A stretch of DNA of 64,000 bases. It comes from Hymenobacter metallilatus. GTDB taxonomy: Bacteria; Bacteroidota; Bacteroidia; Cytophagales; Hymenobacteraceae. The stretch spans positions 372,001 through 436,000 of the forward strand of contig NZ_RWIS01000003.1 in NCBI RefSeq assembly GCF_003944705.1, written 5' to 3'. This document shows positions 56,794 through 64,000 of this stretch, piece after piece. A program made the position numbers and the translations under genes. Each line of letters begins with the position of its first letter. Within the stretch, counting starts at the first letter, position 1. Below the pieces are notes generated by a model. That model was given only the letters and a program-made list of their open reading frames with translations. It was not told the DNA's origin and ran no database searches.

Positions 56794-57273
56794 CTACTGC
56801 ACGTCGCGCAGGGCGATGTTGTGCTTGGCAGCAAAAGCGCGTACCTGCTCACGCATGATGCGCTTGCGCTTGGCTCCTTTCACCTGACGCAGGCTCAGCG
56901 CATAGGTGCCGCCTTCTTTCAGCTGCAAGCGTAGCTGCTGCGGGGCCAGCTCCAGGCTGGCAATGGTTTCGGCCGGAAAGGCTTGCTTGGGCCGGAACAG
57001 CCCATCTTTATGCACAATGTAGGCAGGCGTAAACTCCAGGTAGCTCTGCGTACCGAAAACGGGGGCGTTATGCACCAGCACGTACCCCACGTACACCAGG
57101 CTGAACAGCAGAAACAGAATGTGCAGAAACTGAAAGTCGCTGGCCCCCGCTCCCGTTACAATAAGCGCCACCGTATAACCAATCCAGAGTAAACCCAGAA
57201 AGAGCTGCCCCCAGAATGGGATGCGCTGCGTATTGGCGGGCTGAAGACGAATGCGGGTAGAGTCAGGGTTCAT
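56794..57273 (-). CDS. hypothetical membrane protein (PH-domain-like architecture)
   Basis: Two TM segments followed by LEFTPAYIVHKDGLFRPKQAFPAETIASLEL. Confidence 0.6.
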   Translation of the reverse strand: MNPDSTRIRLQPANTQRIPFWGQLFLGLLWIGYTVALIVTGAGASDFQFLHILFLLFSLVYVGYVLVHNAPVFGTQSYLEFTPAYIVHKDGLFRPKQAFPAETIASLELAPQQLRLQLKEGGTYALSLRQVKGAKRKRIMREQVRAFAAKHNIALRDVQ

Positions 57274-57446
57274 AGAGGCAGTAAAGTCGCTAGGGCCCGC
57301 AAAAGTAAGGAGTTGGCAGTTAGGAGTTGCATACTGCCAGGAGAACAGCATTGTGTGGAGAAATACATTCCTGAGAATTAGTATTCTGAATGTAGCGAAG
57401 CCAAGGAATGATGGTTCACGGGCACGACGCGCTGATAGGCAGCCGC

Positions 57447-57875
57447 TTATTTCAGCTTGGCTGAAGCCAGCTCCATTTCGGGCACGGCTTTCAGCAGCAC
57501 CGAAATGGGGCAGTTTTCCTTGGCTTTCTCAGCATACTGCTGAAACTCTTCCTGCGTCAGACCCTCTACCTCGCCTTCGGTAGTCAGGCTGATTTTGACC
57601 ACCTTCGGAGCCTCGCCAGAGGTATCGAGCGTTACCTTCGACTCGGTGCGGATTTGCTTCACCTGCTTGCCATCCTTGGTCAGAATGCTGGTCAGGAACA
57701 TGGTGTAGCAGCCAGCGTGGGCCGCGCCAATCAGCTCCTCGGGGTTGGTGCCCTTCTGGCCCTCAAACCGCGCACCTACCGAATACGGTGCTTGTACGGT
57801 GCCACTCTGGGTGGAAATTTCGCCGCTGCCTTTAATGTCGCCGTTCCAGACGGCCGTGCCACGTTGGTTGATCAT
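57447..57875 (-). CDS. OsmC family peroxiredoxin-like protein
   Basis: GTNPEELIGAAHAGCYTMFLTSIL...NCPISVLLKAVPEMEL. Confidence 0.93.
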   Translation of the reverse strand: MINQRGTAVWNGDIKGSGEISTQSGTVQAPYSVGARFEGQKGTNPEELIGAAHAGCYTMFLTSILTKDGKQVKQIRTESKVTLDTSGEAPKVVKISLTTEGEVEGLTQEEFQQYAEKAKENCPISVLLKAVPEMELASAKLK

Positions 57876-58052
57876 GAGAGGAAATGAGATAGTGAAAGGT
57901 GAAGTTGTGCAAAGAAGCAGATACGGAAGCCGGGCGGAAAAGATAGTGTTGCGGCATCAGCCTGCACTAACCAGGAGTGTATCTTTGACAAGCTGTAAGC
58001 GTGAAATTGAACCAGCAGCTCCCTATTTCACCATCTCACTATTTCACCGCTC

Positions 58053-59549
58053 ATGGGCCTGAAATCTACCTTGAGCCAACCTTTGGCCGCCTACATAGTC
58101 CGCCAGTACGCTCAGTGGCAGCAGGACCCCATCGGGACCCAGCAGCGGGTGTTGCGCGGGTTGCTGGCCCAGGGTGCCCGCACGGCTTTCGGCCAGGACC
58201 ATTGCCTACACAACGCCCGCACGGCCCAGGACCTGGCCTGGCAGGTGCCCGTGCGCGACTATGAGGCCTTGAAGCCCTACTTTGAGCGGGTAAAGGCTGG
58301 GGAAGCCAATGTGCTCTGGCCCGGTAAGCCCCTATACTTGGCCAAAACCTCCGGCACCACCTCCGGCGCCAAATACATCCCGCTGACCCGGGACAGCATC
58401 CCCAACCACATCAACGGGGCCCGGGATGCGCTGCTCCACTACGTACACCGTACCGGCAAAAGCCGGTTTCTGGATGGCAAGCTGATGTTTCTGTCGGGCA
58501 GCCCGGAGCTGGAAACAGTGGGCGGCATCCACACGGGCCGCCTCTCTGGCATCGTAAACCACCACGTGCCGGCCTATTTGCGCCGCAACCAGCTGCCCAG
58601 CTACGCTACCAACGTCATTGAAGACTGGGAACAGAAGCTCGACCGGATTGTGGACGAAACCCTGCCCCAGCCTATGACGCTGATTTCGGGGATTCCGCCC
58701 TGGGTGCAGATGTATTTCGACCGTATTGTGCAGCGCACCGGCCGGCCGGTGGGGGAGGTGTTTCCGCAGTTCGATTTGTTCGTGTACGGCGGCGTCAACT
58801 TTGAGCCCTACCGTAAAAAGCTGCTGGAAACCATTGGCCGGCCCGTGGACAGTGTGGAGCTGTTTCCGGCCTCCGAAGGCTTCTTGGCCTTCCAGGACGA
58901 GCCCGGCAACCCCGGCCTGCTGCTGCTGCTGGACGCGGGTATCTTCTATGAGTTCATTCCGGCCGAGCGGTTCTTTGAGAAGAATCCGCCCCGTCTCACC
59001 CTGGCCGATGTGGAGCTGGACCGCCAGTACGCTGTAGTGCTCAGCAGCAACGCCGGCCTCTGGGGGTACTCCCTCGGCGACACGGTGCGCTTCGTGAGCC
59101 GTTACCCGTTTCGGGTGGTAGTTACGGGCCGCATCAAGCATTTTCTATCGGCCTTCGGGGAGCATGTTATTGGGGAAGAAGTTGAGCAGACCCTGCGCGA
59201 GGCCATGCGCCAGCATCCAGAGGTGGAGGTAGTGGAATTCACCGTAGCTCCCCAGGTCAGCGACGACCCCACCGTGCCCTCCCGCCATCAGTGGCTGGTA
59301 GAATTCGCCCGCCCGCCCCACGATGCTGCCGCCTTCGCCGCCGCCCTCGATGCCGGCCTGCGCCAGCGCAACACCTACTACGACGACCTGTTGCGCGGCC
59401 ACATTCTGGCCCCGTTGCAGCTCACGCCGCTGCCGGCCGGTGCCTTCCAGCGCTACATGAAAAGCCAGGGTAAGCTCGGCGGCCAGAACAAAGTGCCCCG
59501 CCTCAGCAACGACCGGGTGCTGGCGGAGGGGTTGGTGGGCGTTGGGTAA
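58053..59549 (+). CDS. GH3 auxin-responsive promoter family protein (acyl-adenylating superfamily)
   Basis: LAKTSGTTSGAKYIPLTRDSI...YGGVNFEPYRK...ASEGFLAFQ...LWGYSLGDTVRFV. Confidence 0.9.
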   Translation: MGLKSTLSQPLAAYIVRQYAQWQQDPIGTQQRVLRGLLAQGARTAFGQDHCLHNARTAQDLAWQVPVRDYEALKPYFERVKAGEANVLWPGKPLYLAKTSGTTSGAKYIPLTRDSIPNHINGARDALLHYVHRTGKSRFLDGKLMFLSGSPELETVGGIHTGRLSGIVNHHVPAYLRRNQLPSYATNVIEDWEQKLDRIVDETLPQPMTLISGIPPWVQMYFDRIVQRTGRPVGEVFPQFDLFVYGGVNFEPYRKKLLETIGRPVDSVELFPASEGFLAFQDEPGNPGLLLLLDAGIFYEFIPAERFFEKNPPRLTLADVELDRQYAVVLSSNAGLWGYSLGDTVRFVSRYPFRVVVTGRIKHFLSAFGEHVIGEEVEQTLREAMRQHPEVEVVEFTVAPQVSDDPTVPSRHQWLVEFARPPHDAAAFAAALDAGLRQRNTYYDDLLRGHILAPLQLTPLPAGAFQRYMKSQGKLGGQNKVPRLSNDRVLAEGLVGVG

Positions 59550-59570
59550 TCTTCTGAGTAGCTCCTTCTG

Positions 59571-59987
59571 ATGAACACCGGTAGTTTACAGATTTTGACA
59601 TGGGATATTGCTGATAGCACTTATAGTTTCGAGGTAACTATCTGTTTCCAACAATTAGCAACGAAGCTGGATTTCTATGCCGAATGTGACATTTGGCGAC
59701 AATTCGGGCGGGAGTTGCAAACTTTCCCGTTAAGCCTGACTCATGAAGTTACGCTTCAGATACAGCAAGCTGAAATGGCACTAGAGCTTACAGCCTTTTG
59801 CTATGATAACGAGGGGCATGCTGCTTTGCGGGTCATGGTAAATGATAACAGAGTGCAACCGGGACCGTATCGGCTGGAATTTGCCATCCCTACCGACATA
59901 GGCGGGTTGAACGAGTTGGGCCGGAAACTCGCTGGCTGGTCTTTGCATGCGTATGATGAGTTTTATGGGGAGTTTCATACAAGCTGA
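59571..59987 (+). CDS. hypothetical protein (138 aa)
   Basis: ORF in A/T-richer segment. Confidence 0.6.
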   Translation: MNTGSLQILTWDIADSTYSFEVTICFQQLATKLDFYAECDIWRQFGRELQTFPLSLTHEVTLQIQQAEMALELTAFCYDNEGHAALRVMVNDNRVQPGPYRLEFAIPTDIGGLNELGRKLAGWSLHAYDEFYGEFHTS

Positions 59988-59992
59988 CCTTC

Positions 59993-60439
59993 ATGCGCCT
60001 GGCTTTCGACCTCGACAATACGCTAATCCGTAACAACTACGCATTTCCACTGGCAAAGCCCTATTGGCCGCTGCTGGCGCGTTTATTCAGCAACGAGGGG
60101 TTGCGCCAGGGCATACGAGAAGTGGTGGCCTTTTGTCGGGAGCAAGGCTGGGAAGTGTGGGTGTACACCACGTCGTACCGCAGCAAATGGCATATTCGGC
60201 GGCTATTCTGGCTGCATGGCATCCGGTTGGATGGGGTCGTCAATCAGCAGCGGCACGACCGGTACGTTCGGGTCCGGTGTACTAAGCACCCGCCTACTTT
60301 TGGCATAGAGTTGCTCGTTGACGATTCGGAAGGCGTACGACTGGAAGGCGAGCGGCACGGTTTCCGGGTGCTGGTGGTGCGGCCAGACGACGAACGGTGG
60401 ACGGAAGCATTGAAACGCGCGGCGCTAACTGTTGCGTAA
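59993..60439 (+). CDS. HAD superfamily hydrolase
   Basis: MRLAFDLDNTLIRNNYAFPLAKPYW (DxDxT) ... LVDDSEGV. Confidence 0.85.
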   Translation: MRLAFDLDNTLIRNNYAFPLAKPYWPLLARLFSNEGLRQGIREVVAFCREQGWEVWVYTTSYRSKWHIRRLFWLHGIRLDGVVNQQRHDRYVRVRCTKHPPTFGIELLVDDSEGVRLEGERHGFRVLVVRPDDERWTEALKRAALTVA

Positions 60440-60483
60440 GCTGTAGCAGGGGTAGGCTGTATTTAACTTTAGCATCCAAGCAC

Positions 60484-60554
60484 GGTAGCCAGAAGGAGTG
60501 TCTTACCTCAGCAACGACCGGGTGCTGGCAGAGGAATCAATGGAAATTGAGTAA
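60484..60554 (+). pseudogene. relic of a GH3-family gene 3' end
   Basis: ggtagccagaa..cctcagcaacgaccgggtgctggcagagg..gagtaa aligns to 59477-59549 with about 1-nt deletion, same distance to stop. Confidence 0.75.
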
Positions 60555-60591
60555 CCAAGAATCCATTGTTTGTTGCAGTTGAATTTCGATT

Positions 60592-60691
60592 AGGACTTAC
60601 ACATCAGCCTTTTTAAGCACTGCGAAACACTGCGTAACCCTCTGCGAGACACTGCGAGAAATAAGCATTGCTAATATGTTGCGTAAGTCCT
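60592..60691. mobile_element. candidate MITE-like element, about 100 bp
   Basis: Ends AGGACTTACaCA ... TGttgCGTAAGTCCT form a terminal inverted repeat (AGGACTTAC + CA); interior has repeated ACTGCG units. Confidence 0.45.
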
Positions 60692-60707
60692 GTCAATACT
60701 ATTTCGT

Positions 60708-61034
60708 ATGGTATCAGTAAATAGAATCGTATCTGTTCTTCTGGGAGTTACAAGTGCACTCCTCGCCGCTTTTTTCTTCTTAGGAACACCGGAAGGGCAC
60801 AAGCAACTTCTGCAGGAAGATTTCTGGTCAGTTTTCTTTAGCCGATGGTATGGCTTTGGCGCATTGGGCTTACTAGGAAGCCTAGCCTGCTGGTTGCTGA
60901 ATGGCTTACTCCGGTTAATGGGTATTGAGCAGAATGTTCAATTAGGGTGGGCGGCTTTAGAATTGAGCATTGGCCCAGTTGTCGGGGCTTTTTTTGGGTA
61001 CTCTTTTTTTCTGCCTATGGAGTGTCAGCAATGA
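60708..61034 (+). CDS. small hypothetical membrane protein
   Basis: Three hydrophobic segments. Confidence 0.6.
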   Translation: MVSVNRIVSVLLGVTSALLAAFFFLGTPEGHKQLLQEDFWSVFFSRWYGFGALGLLGSLACWLLNGLLRLMGIEQNVQLGWAALELSIGPVVGAFFGYSFFLPMECQQ

Positions 61035-61128
61035 CTAAGCCGCCTGCTTCCTCAACCTTTGCCGGACACAGCACTTAATTAGGTTGGCTTTCGATAAGGT
61101 GATTTGCTGAAGATAATATCAAACTAAT

Positions 61129-61593
61129 ATGGCAGGCTCTGCTCAACTAATCAAACCCCACCTCCACGCCCTCTGCCTCGCCTATGTGCAGGAGCGCATA
61201 GCCGCCTGCCAGGCCGCCATCCGGGCCGCCCAGGAATCGGCAAACTCCGAAACCAAGAGCAGCGCCGGCGACAAGTACGAAACCGGCCGCGCCATGGCCC
61301 AGAACGAGCGGGACCGGAACGCCGTGCAGCTGCAGCAGGCCCAGCAGCTCCAGGGCGAGTTACTGCGCATCAACCCCGAAGTACCCTGCGACACCGTGCG
61401 GCCTGGGGCCCTGGTGCATACCAGCATGGGTACATTTTACCTCGGTATCAGCGCGGGCAAGCTTACGGTGGAAGGGCAGGACTATTTTGCCGTATCGGCC
61501 GCTGCCCCGGTGGCCGCCGCTCTGGCCGGCAAGCGGGCCGGGGAGAAAGCCGTATTCAACGGCAAGCCGGTACAGGTTACGGCCATTGAGTAG
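61129..61593 (+). CDS. GreA/GreB-like C-terminal domain protein
   Basis: Coiled-coil N-terminus then TSMGTFYLGISAGKLTVEGQDYFAVSAAAPVAAALAGKRAGEKAVFNGKPVQV. Confidence 0.55.
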   Translation: MAGSAQLIKPHLHALCLAYVQERIAACQAAIRAAQESANSETKSSAGDKYETGRAMAQNERDRNAVQLQQAQQLQGELLRINPEVPCDTVRPGALVHTSMGTFYLGISAGKLTVEGQDYFAVSAAAPVAAALAGKRAGEKAVFNGKPVQVTAIE

Positions 61594-61656
61594 AGTACCT
61601 GTTCGATAGACAAGACGTGCCAGTTCGCGTTCTGGTGTATGTGAAGCGTTGGTAAG

Positions 61657-61737
61657 TTGTCATTCCGAGTACAGCGAGGAATCTGAGTGAATTGCTGAAG
61701 GACACACCCAGATTCCTCGCTGTGCTCGGAATGACAA
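61657..61737. repeat. hairpin with 29-bp arms, one mismatch (GTCATTCCGAG family)
   Basis: ttgtcattccgagtacagcgaggaatctg / cagattcctcgctgtgctcggaatgacaa. Confidence 0.92.
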
Positions 61738-61743
61738 TCCTTT

Positions 61744-62253
61744 TTATACCCGCGGCAGCAGCCCCGAGATGCCCCGGATGTTGAGGCGCACGAAGTTGCG
61801 CACCCGCTCGAAGCGGGCGTTGGCTTCGTCCAGCTCCTCGTCGGGGTCCAGCTTGGTGGGGCGGTGGGTGTCGAGCAGGGTGAAGACGGTTTCGGCCAGG
61901 TCCATGTAGCCCAGAATCATCAGAAACAGCAGTTTCTTGTCGTCTTCCGGGTAAGGTTTCTGGCGTACGGCTTTCACCAGGCTGTCGAGCTGGATGGTTT
62001 CGTCCGCGTACAGGTCGCGTAGTGCCGTCCGCTGGTGCTGGTAGTCAAGCAACTGCTGGGGCTGCAGGCTGGCGGCCACGAAGGGAAACGTGGTGGTGAA
62101 GCGGGTAGCTGCCTGGAAGTCTTTTTCGGCAGCATACACAGTGCCCAGGTGCTTTTGCAGGCTGACCCACAAGCCGGTGCGGGCTTTATCGAAGGCAGAA
62201 GGGGAGGCAGCGGATTCAGTCACGGAAGTAGGTACAGAAAGCAGAAAAGGCAA
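61744..62253 (-). CDS. hypothetical protein (169 aa)
   Basis: ORF with helical composition; start codon uncertain. Confidence 0.65.
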   Translation of the reverse strand: MPFLLSVPTSVTESAASPSAFDKARTGLWVSLQKHLGTVYAAEKDFQAATRFTTTFPFVAASLQPQQLLDYQHQRTALRDLYADETIQLDSLVKAVRQKPYPEDDKKLLFLMILGYMDLAETVFTLLDTHRPTKLDPDEELDEANARFERVRNFVRLNIRGISGLLPRV

Positions 62254-62361
62254 AGTACGCGGATTTTGGGGCGTTCAGCCAATTGCACATTCGGAGGCCA
62301 GAGGGGAGTGGTTTCCTTATCTTATGGCCAAATTCCCTGTTACTCCCTCGCCAAACGCAAG

Positions 62362-63009
62362 ATGCGGCCCCAGCTTCTTCTCCTATTGCTGAGCTGCGTG
62401 GCCTGCCAGCCGTCGACTCCAGAGCAGGCGGCACCTGCTGCTACGACCCCGGCCCCTGTCCCCGTACTTGCTCCTCCGCCCCCGAGGGCTGATAATTTCC
62501 TTGATTCAGCTTGGTTTACCGTAGCTAAGCTGGATACTTTTTTCGTCGGCAGAGCCAGTGAGAAGCTTTTGCAGCTGACGCCGACTCAGGAAAAACAATT
62601 CTTCCAGCAGACGGCCCGGCCCTACAGCCGGTACACGCCCAGCTACTTCTACTCTTTGCAGGAAAACACGCCCAACCGCCAGGAAATTACCGTGCTGACC
62701 TACGACGGCGAGTATATGTCTACGTTGTGGCGGTTGGTGTACGATGCTCGTCATCGGCTAATCAGCCGGCAGCGGGTGGCCGGGTACGGAGCGGATGGGG
62801 AGCAGCAAACCAGCATAACCGGCCTGTTTGAAACGCCTGCCCGTTTCCGGCAAACCGTCCTGGATAAATGGAGCACCGAGGACTCAACGCTCACCCGGTA
62901 CGAGGTAGATTCCACCGTCACGCACTACGCCGTGGCGCAGGAGAAATTCCGGCAACTGCGGCAGCGCACCTACAAACGCCAGTACACTCGGCCGTTGAAT
63001 CCGGAGTAG
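62362..63009 (+). CDS. hypothetical lipoprotein
   Basis: MRPQLLLLLLSCVACQPSTPEQ lipobox. Confidence 0.7.
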   Translation: MRPQLLLLLLSCVACQPSTPEQAAPAATTPAPVPVLAPPPPRADNFLDSAWFTVAKLDTFFVGRASEKLLQLTPTQEKQFFQQTARPYSRYTPSYFYSLQENTPNRQEITVLTYDGEYMSTLWRLVYDARHRLISRQRVAGYGADGEQQTSITGLFETPARFRQTVLDKWSTEDSTLTRYEVDSTVTHYAVAQEKFRQLRQRTYKRQYTRPLNPE

Positions 63010-63072
63010 CCGCCCCGCCTGAACTGCGCGGGCTTCCACTACCTTTGCGCCAGCAGTTCCCGACTCTTTTCT

Positions 63073-64000
63073 ATGTCCTCCGAATTTCCCAAACGTGTGA
63101 GTCTGCTGGGCTCCACCGGCTCCATCGGCACCCAGGCCCTGGACGTAGTGCGTGCTCAGCCCGGCCGTTTTCAGGTCACAGCCCTTTCGGCCCAGTCCAA
63201 TGCCGCGCTGCTTATTGCCCAGGCCCGGGAGTTCCGGCCCGCTGCCGTGGTTATCGGCGAGGAGAGCAAGTACCAGCAGGTGCGCGAGGCCCTGGCCGCT
63301 CAGCCCGAAACCGAGGTGCTGGCCGGCGCCGCTGCTCTCACCGAAGTAGCCGCCCGCCCCGACACCGACGTGGTGCTCACGGCCATGGTCGGGTACGCCG
63401 GGCTGCTGCCCACGGTGGCCGCCATCCGGGCCGGGAAAGACATAGCCCTGGCTAACAAGGAAACTCTGGTGGTGGCCGGCCAGCTCATTACGGGGCTGGT
63501 GCGGGAGCACGGCGTACAGCTGCTGCCCGTCGACTCCGAGCACTCGGCTATTTTTCAGTGCCTGGTCGGGGAGGAGCGCAACCCCATCGAGAAAATCATT
63601 CTCACGGCTTCGGGTGGGCCGTTCCGGGGGCGCACCCGCGAGCAGCTGGCCCAGGTAACCAAAGCCCAGGCCCTCAAGCACCCGAATTGGGACATGGGCG
63701 CCAAAATCACCATCGACTCGGCTTCGCTGATGAACAAGGGCTTGGAGGTGATTGAGGCCAAGTGGCTGTTCGGTCTGCAAAACGAGCAGATTGACGTGGT
63801 GGTACACCCGCAGAGCATCATTCACTCCCTGGTGCAGTTCGAGGATGGCTCCCTGAAAGCCCAGTTGGGCCTGCCCGACATGAAGCTGCCCATTCAGTAC
63901 GCCCTGGGCTACCCCCAACGCCTGCCCAATCAATTCCCCCGCTTTAGCTTCCTCGACTACCCCCAACTCACTTTCGAGCAGCCCGATACCACCGCTTTCC
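63073..64000 (+). CDS. dxr: 1-deoxy-D-xylulose-5-phosphate reductoisomerase, truncated by window end
   Basis: KRVSLLGSTGSIGTQALDVV, ALANKETLVVAG, LPVDSEHSAIFQCL, LTASGGPFRG. Confidence 0.97.
   Translation, partial: MSSEFPKRVSLLGSTGSIGTQALDVVRAQPGRFQVTALSAQSNAALLIAQAREFRPAAVVIGEESKYQQVREALAAQPETEVLAGAAALTEVAARPDTDVVLTAMVGYAGLLPTVAAIRAGKDIALANKETLVVAGQLITGLVREHGVQLLPVDSEHSAIFQCLVGEERNPIEKIILTASGGPFRGRTREQLAQVTKAQALKHPNWDMGAKITIDSASLMNKGLEVIEAKWLFGLQNEQIDVVVHPQSIIHSLVQFEDGSLKAQLGLPDMKLPIQYALGYPQRLPNQFPRFSFLDYPQLTFEQPDTTAF

Overview
64 kb of GC-rich chromosomal DNA. Protein content and gene order look like a Bacteroidota/Cytophagales member, Hymenobacter-like (inference, no search run). It is mostly housekeeping: the rpsP-rimM-trmD-rplS operon, panB, an LptD-like protein, an amidase and MCE/MlaD pair, an acyl-CoA carboxylase beta subunit, both methylmalonyl-CoA mutase subunits plus MeaB, dnaA, a GH3-family protein and a 3'-truncated dxr. 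A 5'-truncated M1 peptidase lies at the left edge. I saw no rRNA, tRNA, CRISPR array, transposase, prophage or recognisable defence island. The unexplained structure is mainly non-coding. (1) Short-period (about 5-9 nt), low-complexity inverted arms are repeatedly placed at gene boundaries: one arm contains or abuts a stop codon, the partner often ends a few nt before the next start codon. Arm sequence differs between loci while geometry and within-locus complementarity are kept, and one copy sits in frame inside the methylmalonyl-CoA mutase large subunit. (2) Several families of long perfect hairpins (23-53 bp arms) share swappable modules. (3) Three TACGA-N6-TCGTA palindromes lie upstream of a blaI/blaR1-like pair whose M56 sensor has a very long repeat-rich C-terminal extension. 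(4) A degraded copy of the GH3 3' end lies about 1 kb downstream of the intact gene, next to a MITE-like element. All calls come from reading the sequence and the supplied ORFs; no database search was run.
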